Positions 14,542 through 21,799 of a stretch of DNA of 22,806 bases are shown here, piece after piece (within the stretch, counting starts at the first letter, position 1; each line of letters begins with the position of its first letter). The notes below the pieces were generated by a model. That model worked only from the letters and a program-made list of their open reading frames with translations, did not search any database and was not told where the DNA came from. The stretch spans positions 1 through 22,806 of IMG/VR virus record IMGVR_UViG_3300010392_000930. The stretch is one strand, 5' to 3'. This DNA is from a virus. Position numbers and translations under genes: made by a program.

Positions 14542-16685
14542 ACCCCTTCCTCTCCCGCTACCGTAACCATTGTGACTTGAGGTGTAACAGCTTGAATATT
14601 CTCTATCTGTTGCGCCACGCTCTCACCACTTGTCTTCTCAGCATCGGCTAGCTTGTTCATAGTGTCCGCTTTGGTGTTTTCGATATTCGCCACACCTTGA
14701 GCTTCGTCTAAGTTTTGCTTGCGGGCGCTTTGTAGTGCTTGAAGCTGTAGCTTGGCCTTGTCAACCTCTTGCTGCTGGGCTTTGAGTTGCAGCTTAGCTG
14801 TTTCAAGTTGAGCGGTGAGCTGAAGCTTGGCTTGTTCGTTCTGAGCTTTCATAGCTTCGGCTTGAGCTAGGATCTGCTCTACACTTGGCGCTTGTGGCTG
14901 CTGAGCCATCACAGCCATTTGCTGCCTCTCTTCATCCGTCATCTGCTCGGGTGGTATCTGGCCAGCCTGTAATAACTGTTTACGCTTGCGCTCGGATACT
15001 TGGTCAACCATTGGGGCGTCGATAGCTTTAAGCATAATATCACCCGCCTGCTGTACAACCGTAGGATCAACTTGAGCATATTTAAGCAGCGCGTCTAAGC
15101 CAGCCTCTTGACGGTTAGCGAATGCCGGACCCGCGTCACAAATAACCTTGTACTTTCCGCGATTAAGATCATTCTTCTTAACCATCTGGCCTGTCTGTTG
15201 GTCATAGATTTCTTCATTGAGAACAACCATATCTTCAGAACCATCTATACCTGTAATGGCAAATTGACGCTTGGTGTCGTAGACCACTGGAATAGTCTCC
15301 ACCAACACCTCACACGTTCTACGGATGCCATCAATAATAGAGTTCACCCATTTACGAGTCGCAGCGGTTCCACGGTCTATTTGCATTCTCACGGTATCTT
15401 CTGACATGCGGCCAGAAAAATCACCCTGCATGGCACTAAAGACATTGGCCTGCTCCTTAATGTCGATAGCCATTTGATTCCCTAGGGTGTTTAGGTGCGG
15501 GCTTGCTTGTGCCACCTGCTGATAGAACGGTGGCGGCACTTCGCCATCAGGCGTATAGAATTGAACAGGGTCAGCACTAATATTCATCCGCGCTATCTGG
15601 TCTTCATTGCCTTTTGCCTGCCCCTTGGTCATCCACCATTTCGATCTAGGAGCAAGCGCACCTTCCTCTATCTCTCTTGATTTTGCATAGTTATGAACAC
15701 GCTGGGCGTCTAGTTCTTTGAGCACAAAACCTGAATAGGTAATCTTTGAATTACTACCTATATGCTCATAGTTACCGTAAACCGTAATGATAGGATTAGA
15801 TTTGAACGGCGTCGGCTTCTCGTATTCAATAATTCCATTGCCATCAAATAGCGAATAACACCAATTGAAGTCATCCACTTTTTTGGTCTTAACTACTGTA
15901 ATTCCAGATTGGGCCATTTCGTCCACAATCTTCTCAAAGTCGTCATTGACTTCAAATACCTCACCATTAGACATTTGAGCAATTTCTATAAGCCTTTTCT
16001 TCTTATAGTATCGCTCGGCAATCACCACCACTTCCGGCTCGTGGTTGCTATAGGTGTAATCTTCATCGTAGTCATCAACACTTACAGGCTGCCTATCGGG
16101 CCACCGCTCCTTGTACTCTTGTAGGCTAATTGAAGTTAAGACATACATATAATCAGAGTCGGAACTGTCTGCCTTCTTACTGGCGTTGCTACCCCATACG
16201 CGGTTAATAGCATTGGGAATAGGTACGATGTATAGGTCTTGCTCAAATGACCATTCATCGGCGTACTTGGCTCTAACCATCCATGCATCAAAGCCCCTGC
16301 GCATTACACGACGGCAAGCATTTCTAAAAGTAGCGTCAGACCTCGATTCATTTTGGATGGAGCGAATCATCCCTTCATAAGTAAGAGCTGTATCTTTATC
16401 CGCCCCTGAGTTAGAAGGTTTAACATTGCAACCAAAGTCCATGTCTTCAATGTCAGCCATCATAGACTCTAGGACTGGGGTAATCTTATCGAATGTATAG
16501 CGGGGGCGTTTTTGAGAATCTAGGGTTTGGGCTATCTCATCTTCCCACTGCCCGTCCTTATCCAATAGAAAGCGGTCGCACTCCCTAGCGTTTTCACGTT
16601 GATCAACGTCAGACTCTTGGTTTTCCTTTAGCTGCTGCATCCAGCCTTGGAACTCATTTCTTAATTTTTCTTCTTTGGTTGCCAT
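14538..16685 (-). CDS. Portal protein, P22 gp1-like
   Basis: 715 residues; P22 gp1 is 725. Diagnostic blocks: ENARECDRFLLDKDGQWEDE near the N-terminus, FDKITPVLESMMADIEDMDF (P22 [20 protein letters not shown]), RVMRRGFDAWMVRAKYADEW (P22 EQIEAGVGAWRLVTDYED), NPIITVYGNYEHIG, and KYKVICDAGPAFANRQEAGL (P22 [20 protein letters not shown]). About residues 590-690 form a Gln/Ala/Lys-rich heptad region (LTAQLETAKLQLKAQQQEVD) matching the helical barrel crown of P22. Twelve copies form the channel for DNA packaging and exit, binding terminase outside and ejection proteins inside. It follows the large terminase gene with an 8-base gap. Confidence 0.93.
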   Translation of the reverse strand: MATKEEKLRNEFQGWMQQLKENQESDVDQRENARECDRFLLDKDGQWEDEIAQTLDSQKRPRYTFDKITPVLESMMADIEDMDFGCNVKPSNSGADKDTALTYEGMIRSIQNESRSDATFRNACRRVMRRGFDAWMVRAKYADEWSFEQDLYIVPIPNAINRVWGSNASKKADSSDSDYMYVLTSISLQEYKERWPDRQPVSVDDYDEDYTYSNHEPEVVVIAERYYKKKRLIEIAQMSNGEVFEVNDDFEKIVDEMAQSGITVVKTKKVDDFNWCYSLFDGNGIIEYEKPTPFKSNPIITVYGNYEHIGSNSKITYSGFVLKELDAQRVHNYAKSREIEEGALAPRSKWWMTKGQAKGNEDQIARMNISADPVQFYTPDGEVPPPFYQQVAQASPHLNTLGNQMAIDIKEQANVFSAMQGDFSGRMSEDTVRMQIDRGTAATRKWVNSIIDGIRRTCEVLVETIPVVYDTKRQFAITGIDGSEDMVVLNEEIYDQQTGQMVKKNDLNRGKYKVICDAGPAFANRQEAGLDALLKYAQVDPTVVQQAGDIMLKAIDAPMVDQVSERKRKQLLQAGQIPPEQMTDEERQQMAVMAQQPQAPSVEQILAQAEAMKAQNEQAKLQLTAQLETAKLQLKAQQQEVDKAKLQLQALQSARKQNLDEAQGVANIENTKADTMNKLADAEKTSGESVAQQIENIQAVTPQVTMVTVAGEEGV

Positions 16686-16693
16686 TTGAGCAC

Positions 16694-18388
16694 CTAAAAT
16701 AAGGACTGGAAATTCACTTCCACCGTGTCTATTTGTTTCATTATACTTGACTTGTCGCGTGAAAGCACAGCAGCGTCAAATATGTTTGGCGAAGGGATGA
16801 CCAGTCTCGACCCGTCAGGCAATTGAACGCCCTTCCTTAGCTCGGGTTTAGTGTAGAACTTAACTGTGTCAGCAGGCTTTATTGGAGTCTTACAAGCTTC
16901 CGCCTTTAGCTTCTCCATCATATCCGGCTTGATACCTGTCTTCGTCTCAGGATCGTAAGACTTAAAGCTTATGAGTGTATCGGGGTCATGATATTTACCC
17001 TCCACTACTGCCTCCCATGTTCTAAATACCGCCTCAGCAAAGCTGATAATATTTTGAGCTTTCTTATTATGAAGAACGTCTTTGTTTTTTAGTTTGTTTG
17101 CCCTATTGGTTAATCCGGCTGTCTCACTCTTGAATTCAGCCTCCGGGCTATGTATTTCGCTAGACCCTTTGTAAGCATAGATATTTACATTCTTTCCACT
17201 AAACGCCTTATCCACATTATCCCTTAGCGTTGCACCCAAGCCGTCAGCATCATATCCAAATGAATCGCAACCATGAGATATGGCAATCTTGCAAGCCTCA
17301 TCTATCTTGCGGTTGCCATTCTCAGCTTCTATCTCTCTCGCATCAAAAAAGACTATTCCTTGTCTAGATACAAAGCCACATGGATCGTTACCAGTATCGG
17401 ATGGATCGCACGCTGAGGTGATAGCGCCTCTTTGTTCTATGCCTAGTTTCTCATGGGCATCAATACAAGCCTTGAACCAGTCCTCTTTAATCACTGAGTT
17501 GGCCACATCATCATTGAACTTTCCAAGCCATATGCCATCGAACCTTGATTGACTCATAATGCCTCGCTTAACCTTGTTCTGGTCTTTCTCAATCTCTTGC
17601 CTTAGTGACTCATCATGCATAAACCAAGGGTTGTCCTCATAGGTGAGCTTGATGATTAGATGGTGCTCATCTTCATAGTACCCATCTCTATCTATATCAG
17701 CCTGATAAGGGATTATGAATTCCTGAGACATTGGGTCTTGGCTCGATCCTGTGTTCCATAGATACCAAAGCTCAGCTCCTAATATATCCCTTAGCGTTGG
17801 GCCTAGTGTGTCGATAGTCTTCTGACTGGTCTTCTCTGCCTCCTCCATTAGAAAGCGCTTAAAGTCCGCCGCGCCTTTCATGTCAAGGATGTTTGCCATA
17901 CCCCCGAATACGAACTTCCCGCCATTGGTGTTTCTTATTTCCCATTTAGAGGGAACGGATATAAAGCCACCCAATCCAGATTTGGATATAGTTGTCTCAA
18001 TACCGGAGAATATAGAGTCTTTTAATGACTTCATTCGCTCACGAAGCACGTAGTTCTTAATTCCGGATGAGTGAACCTCTGCCGTAAACACATTCTGAGC
18101 AAACATAGTCTTCATTCCACCACGTCCGCCAAAAAAGCATTTATATTTTTTGTACTTGAGTATGGCAGGCTCTAGCTTTGGGACTAACAATACAGTGGGC
18201 TCATCATCAGTGGGGTGCATATCCCCTATGGTGCCCTTCCATTTACGAATAATATTAGGGATTAACTCACCGTCAATATTGTCTACCCTATCAACTATCC
18301 CGTAGACAGTAGGCTCTAATGTGCCTGACTGGGCCTTGGCCAATGGCTTAATTCTATCTATCTCTTTAAGTAAGGCTGCATTAGCCAT
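16694..18388 (-). CDS. terL: Terminase large subunit (packaging ATPase and nuclease)
   Basis: 564 residues. ATPase: Walker A-like GGRGGMKT at 87-94, where Met replaces the usual Gly before Lys, Walker B FLMEEAEK at 179-186, and a coupling motif WNTGSSQDP at 211-219. Nuclease (RNase H fold): three acidic sites in ACDPSD (Asp328), GYDADG (Asp380) and NIFDAAVL (Asp538). The order and SRFDGIWLGKF segment fit the Terminase_3/PBSX-type group rather than P22 gp2 itself. The first 75 residues are an extra N-terminal segment before KYKKYKCFFGG. It pumps DNA into the procapsid and cuts the concatemer. The ATG overlaps the small subunit gene by 8 bases. Confidence 0.93.
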   Translation of the reverse strand: MANAALLKEIDRIKPLAKAQSGTLEPTVYGIVDRVDNIDGELIPNIIRKWKGTIGDMHPTDDEPTVLLVPKLEPAILKYKKYKCFFGGRGGMKTMFAQNVFTAEVHSSGIKNYVLRERMKSLKDSIFSGIETTISKSGLGGFISVPSKWEIRNTNGGKFVFGGMANILDMKGAADFKRFLMEEAEKTSQKTIDTLGPTLRDILGAELWYLWNTGSSQDPMSQEFIIPYQADIDRDGYYEDEHHLIIKLTYEDNPWFMHDESLRQEIEKDQNKVKRGIMSQSRFDGIWLGKFNDDVANSVIKEDWFKACIDAHEKLGIEQRGAITSACDPSDTGNDPCGFVSRQGIVFFDAREIEAENGNRKIDEACKIAISHGCDSFGYDADGLGATLRDNVDKAFSGKNVNIYAYKGSSEIHSPEAEFKSETAGLTNRANKLKNKDVLHNKKAQNIISFAEAVFRTWEAVVEGKYHDPDTLISFKSYDPETKTGIKPDMMEKLKAEACKTPIKPADTVKFYTKPELRKGVQLPDGSRLVIPSPNIFDAAVLSRDKSSIMKQIDTVEVNFQSLF

Positions 18389-18836
18389 CAGATAGACCTA
18401 GGTGCTGCTTAATCTCTTCTAGCTCTTGCTTGATCTTAGTGTCTACCTCTACATTAGAAACGTGCTCATTAGAGCGAAGGAACAGAGAGCCAACATCAGC
18501 AGGAATAATGCCTTTAGCCATTGCTAGCAAAACAGCATCCGCCTTTTCTAGTCTTGTGCCATCTTCAGGGTATTCAAAGGCAACTGGTTCTAGTACCGCC
18601 TTTAGGCTTGCCCATCCTTTGTCCCCCATCCACTTAAGAAGCATTGCACTATCTTTATCTTCAACACTGAAAGCCCGCTTAGCTACTTCTTTGAAGTAAA
18701 GCGTCTCAGCCTGCTCACTGGTCTTACATAGGGGCATAGCAGCCTTGATGCCCTCTAGTACCAATGTCTTCCCGCTTTTGCCTCTACGCTTACTGGGTTG
18801 CGCATCTTCGCCGAATGTCGTGCTACTCCTAGCCAT
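18381..18836 (-). CDS. terS: Terminase small subunit
   Basis: 151 residues directly upstream of and overlapping terL. The N-terminus is basic (QPSKRRGKSGKTL), then helical (LVLEGIKAAMPLCKTSEQAE, FKEVAKRAFSVEDKDSAMLL, DAVLLAMAKGIIPADVGSLF), and the C-terminus is an acidic coiled-coil-like tail (VDTKIKQELEEIKQHLGL). These fit a ring-forming DNA-recognition subunit that selects the packaging site. Length agrees with P22 gp3 (162). Its ribosome site is weak (GGG next to the ATG), and a short terminator-like hairpin lies 35-60 bases upstream. Confidence 0.8.
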   Translation of the reverse strand: MARSSTTFGEDAQPSKRRGKSGKTLVLEGIKAAMPLCKTSEQAETLYFKEVAKRAFSVEDKDSAMLLKWMGDKGWASLKAVLEPVAFEYPEDGTRLEKADAVLLAMAKGIIPADVGSLFLRSNEHVSNVEVDTKIKQELEEIKQHLGLSDG

Positions 18837-18870
18837 CCCGTAATTAACCCGTATAAAACTATGTGAAGGA

Positions 18871-18893
18871 TAAAAAATGACCCGTTAAGGTCA
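18871..18893 (-). terminator. Short hairpin plus T-run upstream of terS
   Basis: On the minus strand TGACC-TTAACG-GGTCA is followed at once by TTTTTTA. The stem has only 5 pairs, so it is a weak terminator; it would separate the small early genes from the terminase genes. In lambdoid phages an antiterminator acts before the late genes, but no such gene is recognisable here. Confidence 0.45.
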
Positions 18894-18910
18894 GTAAGTG
18901 ACAATAATTA

Positions 18911-19084
18911 TCAGTCTTGATCGGTTGTCATTTTGTCTTTCTTAACTATGTAGCAGTCACCTGCGTCACTCATAGCCTTGCCTCGATCTATCTTGATTAT
19001 AACATTCTTAATACCATCAGGCGATAAATCAAACAATTCTAGTAAGCTATTGAATTTACTGGTGTTTTCTACTAATTGAGTCAC
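18911..19084 (-). CDS. Hypothetical 57-aa protein, GTG start
   Basis: The product MTQLVENTSKFNSLLELFDL continues SPDGIKNVIIKIDRGKAMSD and ends TDQD. It starts with GTG at 19082-19084, overlapping the previous stop (GTGTGA context), so it would rely on translational coupling; AAAAGG lies about 13 bases upstream. An internal ATG at codon 38 has a better ribosome site (GAGGCAAGG). Helix then two strands then a charged tail; no family recognised. It is the last small gene before the terminase genes. Confidence 0.55.
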   Translation of the reverse strand: MTQLVENTSKFNSLLELFDLSPDGIKNVIIKIDRGKAMSDAGDCYIVKKDKMTTDQD

Positions 19085-19242
19085 ACCTTAACGCTGACCT
19101 TTTTGCTTTCTTCAGGGTTTGGCACAGTAGGTAGATCATAAGCGGCTAGCAACTTCCTATAATCCCTTACCGTTTGCCACTCCCTGCGCTTCTTTTCGCT
19201 TGGTGTTTCTGCCACTAAGCTTATTTTGGCTTTGTCACTCAT
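19081..19242 (-). CDS. Hypothetical 53-aa hydrophilic protein
   Basis: MSDKAKISLVAETPSEKKRR then EWQTVRDYRKLLAAYDLPTV and a charged end. The ATG at 19240-19242 is preceded by AAGGGTGA, a fair ribosome site, and an in-frame TGA lies just upstream. The EKKRREWQTVRDYRKLLAAY part looks like a basic helix. No family recognised. It is coupled to the next gene by overlap. Confidence 0.6.
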   Translation of the reverse strand: MSDKAKISLVAETPSEKKRREWQTVRDYRKLLAAYDLPTVPNPEESKKVSVKV

Positions 19243-19278
19243 TCTTCACCCTTGCCTCGCAACTTCTTAATGTTAGAA

Positions 19279-19476
19279 CTAATATTTTTCTTTCCCTTCT
19301 TTAGCGGCATTATAGCTCTCCTTCCTGTATTTATGGTCTGACCACGCATTAAACGCAGCAATGAAAACATAAGATACTGCAACCGCAGAAGATACAAGAA
19401 ACGCGGCCTCGTCAGTCGTCAGGTTCATGAAGCCTAGATTTGTCCCTGCCACTACATGATTTCCGCTTATGTTCAC
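19279..19476 (-). CDS. Small single-span membrane protein (lysis-region candidate)
   Basis: 65 residues starting with GTG at 19474-19476, overlapping the stop of the upstream membrane protein by 4 bases (GTGA). One membrane span at about 21-43 (EAAFLVSSAVAVSYVFIAAF) is followed by a charged tail (WSDHKYRKESYNAAKEGKEK). The size and topology would suit a holin, antiholin or inner-membrane spanin, and the position just before the terminase genes is where many lambdoid phages keep lysis genes. No endolysin is visible, so the role is a guess. Confidence 0.6.
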   Translation of the reverse strand: MNISGNHVVAGTNLGFMNLTTDEAAFLVSSAVAVSYVFIAAFNAWSDHKYRKESYNAAKEGKEKY

Positions 19477-19558
19477 GTCTCACGTCCATTGCCAGAGCTA
19501 TGACCAAATAAATAGCCCAACCTAGAAATGCCATGCTTAATATCTGCCAATAGCTCAT
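19412..19558 (-). CDS. Possible overlapping 48-aa membrane protein
   Basis: From the ATG at 19556-19558: MSYWQILSMAFLGWAIYLVI then ALAMDVRREHKRKSC and a polar end. The strong hydrophobic span followed by a basic tail is what a real small membrane protein would show. But it lies out of frame across the 3' end of the 162-aa gene and the 5' end of the 65-aa gene, and it has only a weak ribosome site. It could be an embedded lysis gene or chance. Confidence 0.3.
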   Translation of the reverse strand: MSYWQILSMAFLGWAIYLVIALAMDVRREHKRKSCSGRDKSRLHEPDD

Positions 19559-19961
19559 GAAGGGTCCACGGTTTAGATGGGAGCAGTAACAATAGGGCAA
19601 TAGTGAACATGGCAACACCTATCAGTAATTCGTTGACCGTGTTCATTATTGAATTGTGTAATGCTGGGCCACTTACTACGCCTATAGCAGCCAGCTTCGA
19701 AAAAGATAGGGCAGCCGCAATAGATGTCATCAAGGTCATCCATGCGCCTATGTTGTCACCTTCGTCTCGCCAGTATTTAATGCAGCCAAGGGCTATGATG
19801 ATATTGATAGAAGTGCAAATAATGAGCATTGATACAACGTCCAAACCTGTATAGGCCACAAGCTCACTTGCTACGAACCCGCTTGCGACTATTACTGCTA
19901 TCTTTGTTCTTCTTACGATTAGGGCTAGAATCATTAGCCCCACTAGAATCATCGGTGTCAT
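19473..19961 (-). CDS. Polytopic membrane protein, unknown (lysis-region position)
   Basis: 162 residues, start supported by AAGGG upstream of the ATG. About five hydrophobic segments: 3-17, 20-38, 42-62, 73-96 and 110-128 (ELLIGVAMFTIALLLLLPSK), then a soluble tail. The first span begins at residue 3 without a cleavable signal. No known holin or transporter motif is recognised; five spans are many for a classical holin. It forms a coupled pair with the 65-aa membrane protein. A membrane role in lysis or superinfection exclusion is possible. Confidence 0.65.
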   Translation of the reverse strand: MTPMILVGLMILALIVRRTKIAVIVASGFVASELVAYTGLDVVSMLIICTSINIIIALGCIKYWRDEGDNIGAWMTLMTSIAAALSFSKLAAIGVVSGPALHNSIMNTVNELLIGVAMFTIALLLLLPSKPWTLHELLADIKHGISRLGYLFGHSSGNGRET

Positions 19962-19976
19962 CTTTAGCCCTTGGCT

Positions 19977-20138
19977 TTATGCCTTTTTTACATTGCCGTT
20001 ACGATCTTTTTTCGCCTTAATACCAGTACCAAAAGCGGTCTTAGAAGGCTTCTTCTTTCGTAACTTTGCGCCATTGGCGTTTGATGTCTTTACGGGCTTT
20101 TTCTTTGCGGGCTTCTTTTTCGGCTTTGAGTAGGCCAT
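19977..20138 (-). CDS. Lysine-rich 53-aa protein overlapping the upstream gene
   Basis: MAYSKPKKKPAKKKPVKTSN then ANGAKLRKKKPSKTAFGTGI and KAKKDRNGNVKKA. The ATG is at 20136-20138 with AGGA about 10 bases upstream. The product is extremely basic, with repeated K-K-K-P units, like small nucleic-acid-binding proteins. Its first 98 bases overlap the 3' end of the 72-aa gene in another frame, and it continues beyond that stop to 15 bases before the membrane-protein gene. Without it the interval 19962-20040 would be empty in an otherwise gapless operon, which supports it. Confidence 0.5.
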   Translation of the reverse strand: MAYSKPKKKPAKKKPVKTSNANGAKLRKKKPSKTAFGTGIKAKKDRNGNVKKA

Positions 20139-20259
20139 TGTCAATCATTCCTAGAGTGTGAAGGTGTTGGTATGTTTGAATTCTAAGTGCGTATATTGTG
20201 TTTATTTTTTCAGCGTCAGTCAAATTTAGCTTGTCTGCTAGCAATGTTCGTGATTGCAT
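20041..20259 (-). CDS. Hypothetical 72-aa helical protein
   Basis: MQSRTLLADKLNLTDAEKIN then TIYALRIQTYQHLHTLGMID and a very basic end (KAEKEARKEKARKDIKRQWR). It overlaps the 3' end of the 77-aa gene by 44 bases, and its ribosome site is weak. The N-terminal half is amphipathic helix; the charged C-terminal end coincides with the overlapping lysine-rich gene, so part of its composition may be forced by that frame. No family recognised. Confidence 0.5.
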   Translation of the reverse strand: MQSRTLLADKLNLTDAEKINTIYALRIQTYQHLHTLGMIDNGLLKAEKEARKEKARKDIKRQWRKVTKEEAF

Positions 20260-20449
20260 CTAATATCTCATCTACTTCTAACACCATGGCTTTTTCCATT
20301 ATTGTATTTGGTGTTCTTGTTACCTCTATAAGGGATAGCGCAAAGATTAAAGGGTGTTTTAGGTAGTTATTATACTGACCGCCAAGCGGATATATATTAA
20401 CCATATCATGGCGACTTATAACCACCACCCCCTTTTTGCAAGCTTCCAT
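20216..20449 (-). CDS. Hypothetical 77-aa protein
   Basis: MEACKKGVVVISRHDMVNIY then PLGGQYNNYLKHPLIFALSL and a helical end (MEKAMVLEVDEILDAITNIA). The ATG has a good AAGGGG ribosome site 6 bases upstream. A perfect TATAAT hexamer lies about 26 bases before the start, without a clear -35. No family recognised. Confidence 0.6.
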   Translation of the reverse strand: MEACKKGVVVISRHDMVNIYPLGGQYNNYLKHPLIFALSLIEVTRTPNTIMEKAMVLEVDEILDAITNIASRQAKFD

Positions 20450-20475
20450 TTTGCGCCCCTTGATTTATGAGCGCA

Positions 20476-20745
20476 TTATACCGCACATTGATTTAATACT
20501 CTCCTTACTCGGCTTTTTAGTGCATCTCTAAATCTCTGATCAACCATTCTATTCTTGATCATTTTCTGAGCTGCCTCTTCTGCAAGTGCAACTTCTTCTT
20601 CTGTGAATGTGCCTAAATACTCTTCATTACGATCTATTCGACAATGAAGGCGGTATTTGTCTTTACCATATCGGCTTTTGCAGATATTTAAATCTTGCTT
20701 AGGTTTAGGCTTTATCTTGTTTAATTCATGCTCTGTAAAAATCAT
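20476..20745 (-). CDS. Hypothetical 89-aa basic protein, possibly AP2-like DNA-binding
   Basis: Starts three bases after the previous stop codon begins (TAAATG) with GGGGGAG upstream. The middle, YGKDKYRLHCRIDRNEEYLG then TFTEEEVALAEEAAQKM, recalls small AP2-type domains, where three strands ('kYRa-i' and 'yLGtF') precede a helix ('eEAa-A-eaA'). The C-terminal FRDALKSRVRRVLNQCAV is a basic helix. The family match is by eye and weak; DNA binding is therefore an inference. Confidence 0.6.
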   Translation of the reverse strand: MIFTEHELNKIKPKPKQDLNICKSRYGKDKYRLHCRIDRNEEYLGTFTEEEVALAEEAAQKMIKNRMVDQRFRDALKSRVRRVLNQCAV

Positions 20746-20934
20746 TTACTCCCCCGCGTCATTGTATCCGGCCATCCATAGATGGAAGTTAATTATTTCT
20801 TTGCTGTGGCCACCTTCGTGGTTAACACCAGATACCGCAGCTCTAGGCATTGAGTAAGGACATGTAGAGCTACCCTCGAATGCTAGCCTAGCCTGCACAC
20901 CTGCTTTGTACTGCTCTGTTTCTTCAGGATTCAT
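20746..20934 (-). CDS. RMF/CrpP-like small protein
   Basis: 62 residues, good GGAG site 7 bases before the ATG. EQYKAGVQARLAFEGSSTCP (8-27), then Y and, near the end, LWMAGYNDA match the ribosome modulation factor pattern 'G-x-A/G ... CPY ... W-x-x-G-W/Y-x-D/E-A' (E. coli RMF: GYQAGIAGRSKEMCPY ... WLGGWREA). Here about 25 residues separate CPY from the W...GY end, longer than in RMF. RMF dimerises resting ribosomes; CrpP-type relatives on mobile elements have been linked to quinolone resistance. The phage role is unknown. Confidence 0.65.
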   Translation of the reverse strand: MNPEETEQYKAGVQARLAFEGSSTCPYSMPRAAVSGVNHEGGHSKEIINFHLWMAGYNDAGE

Positions 20935-21166
20935 CTTCTAGCTCCTCTATAACCTCTTCTAGTCTCCCGACCTCTTCTTCTAGCTCCTCAATCTTTTCGC
21001 CAAGATTACACCTTTCAGATTCAAGCTCATCGGATAGATCATCCCTCTCAACCTTGATTTCCGTCACCAATTCAAAGAGTCTTTTAGCAAAAGGATCGCT
21101 ATCATTAATTGAAAAATGAACCTCTAATTCTTCTATCGTTAAATTAGCGATGATTGATTCATGCAC
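20924..21166 (-). CDS. Acidic coiled-coil protein, 80 aa
   Basis: The N-terminus HESIIANLTIEELEVHFSIN leads into a long Glu/Leu-rich heptad region (DDLSDELESERCNLGEKIEE then LEEEVGRLEEVIEELEDE) that should form a coiled coil. It overlaps the upstream gene by 28 bases and the downstream gene by 11, so it is part of the dense early operon. No family recognised. Confidence 0.65.
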   Translation of the reverse strand: MHESIIANLTIEELEVHFSINDSDPFAKRLFELVTEIKVERDDLSDELESERCNLGEKIEELEEEVGRLEEVIEELEDES

Positions 21167-21375
21167 CCTGCTTTCTCCTTATCTAGTTTTAATTCAATAC
21201 CTTGATACTTAAACCCATCGGAAACACCAAGCTCTCTAAACTGCTCACTGGTCAACCTAGCAACCTTTAGCTCCCTTCCCGCCTTTTCCATATAAGACTT
21301 CAAATCAATCACTTCCTTTAAAATCTTCTTTGCCTTGGCGGTCTCTTTTAATATCTCTCTTTTAGTTGCCCTCAC
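21139..21375 (-). CDS. Hypothetical 78-aa helical protein, GTG start
   Basis: Start GTG at 21373-21375 with AAGGGG 7 bases upstream, overlapping the 60-aa gene by 14 bases. The N-terminal half is a basic helix (RATKREILKETAKAKKILKE), and the second half is mixed (TSEQFRELGVSDGFKYQGIE). No family recognised. Confidence 0.6.
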   Translation of the reverse strand: MRATKREILKETAKAKKILKEVIDLKSYMEKAGRELKVARLTSEQFRELGVSDGFKYQGIELKLDKEKAGCMNQSSLI

Positions 21376-21544
21376 CTTCTTTCCCCTTTGGAGTTGCTAT
21401 TGTCATCTCTGCCGAGTAGTGAGCATTTAAAATCATATCTATAGCCTCACTCAAAACAAATGGCGGAACCCGCTTTAGATATTGGTCGCCTTTTCTCCAC
21501 TTTTGATGAATTCTCAAAATATCATACGCTTCGTTTAACTTCAT
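21362..21544 (-). CDS. Hypothetical 60-aa protein directly after the attC-like array
   Basis: MKLNEAYDILRIHQKWRKGD then QYLKRVPPFVLSEAIDMILN. It resembles the short helical 'WR-G ... eAID' proteins common in phage early operons. Its ribosome site AAAGGG lies immediately beyond the R box of the leftmost attC-like site, 4-5 bases before the ATG. Unlike the two genes upstream, no attC-like site follows it; its stop overlaps the next gene. Confidence 0.65.
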   Translation of the reverse strand: MKLNEAYDILRIHQKWRKGDQYLKRVPPFVLSEAIDMILNAHYSAEMTIATPKGKEGEGN

Positions 21545-21552
21545 ATTTCCCT

Positions 21553-21604
21553 TTATAACACTTCATTCAAAGGACGCTTCGCGCCGTTGAATTCGGCGTT
21601 AGCT
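21553..21604 (+). other. attC-like site 1
   Basis: R'' TTATAAC (21553-21559) and R' GTTAGCT (21598-21604) share the TAAC/GTTA pairing. Between them ATTCAA (21565-21570) pairs with TTGAAT (21587-21592), and GG-A-CGC (21572-21577) pairs with GCGCC (21581-21585) with one bulged A around a TTC loop. The left half (TAACACTTCATTCAA) closely resembles the left half of the aadA1 attC (TAACAATTCGTTCAA). The 59-aa gene's stop is in R' and the 60-aa gene's ribosome site abuts R''. Confidence 0.7.
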
Positions 21605-21778
21605 GTCTTTAGTCTCTTCTAAAGCGTGGCTTGCATTAATTAACGCCTGAAAGTGGGCAGTGCAACCTGGTCCCACTCCATTTTCGTCAGTCTGTAGGAG
21701 TGGCGTAACATCGTTCAGTTGTTTTACAGTTGCTTTTAGTGCTTCCCTTAATAGTTTAATGTCTTTATTCATACTCAT
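21599..21778 (-). CDS. 59-aa cassette-borne protein, unknown
   Basis: MSMNKDIKLLREALKATVKQ then LNDVTPLLQTDENGVGPGCT and a final helix (AHFQALINASHALEETKDS). The ATG at 21776-21778 has GGAG 8 bases upstream. The stop TAA lies exactly within the GCTAAC box of attC-like site 1, and the start is about 20 bases beyond the R box of site 2, typical of integron cassette genes. Two helices joined by a Gly-rich loop; no family recognised. Confidence 0.7.
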   Translation of the reverse strand: MSMNKDIKLLREALKATVKQLNDVTPLLQTDENGVGPGCTAHFQALINASHALEETKDS

Positions 21779-21799
21779 GTTTCAGTCTCCAAAATTAAC

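Noticed and set aside
20475-20480. Perfect TATAAT (minus strand) before the 77-aa gene
   Set aside because: No acceptable -35 at 16-18 bases and no extended -10 TG; it lies at the end of another gene, so may be chance.
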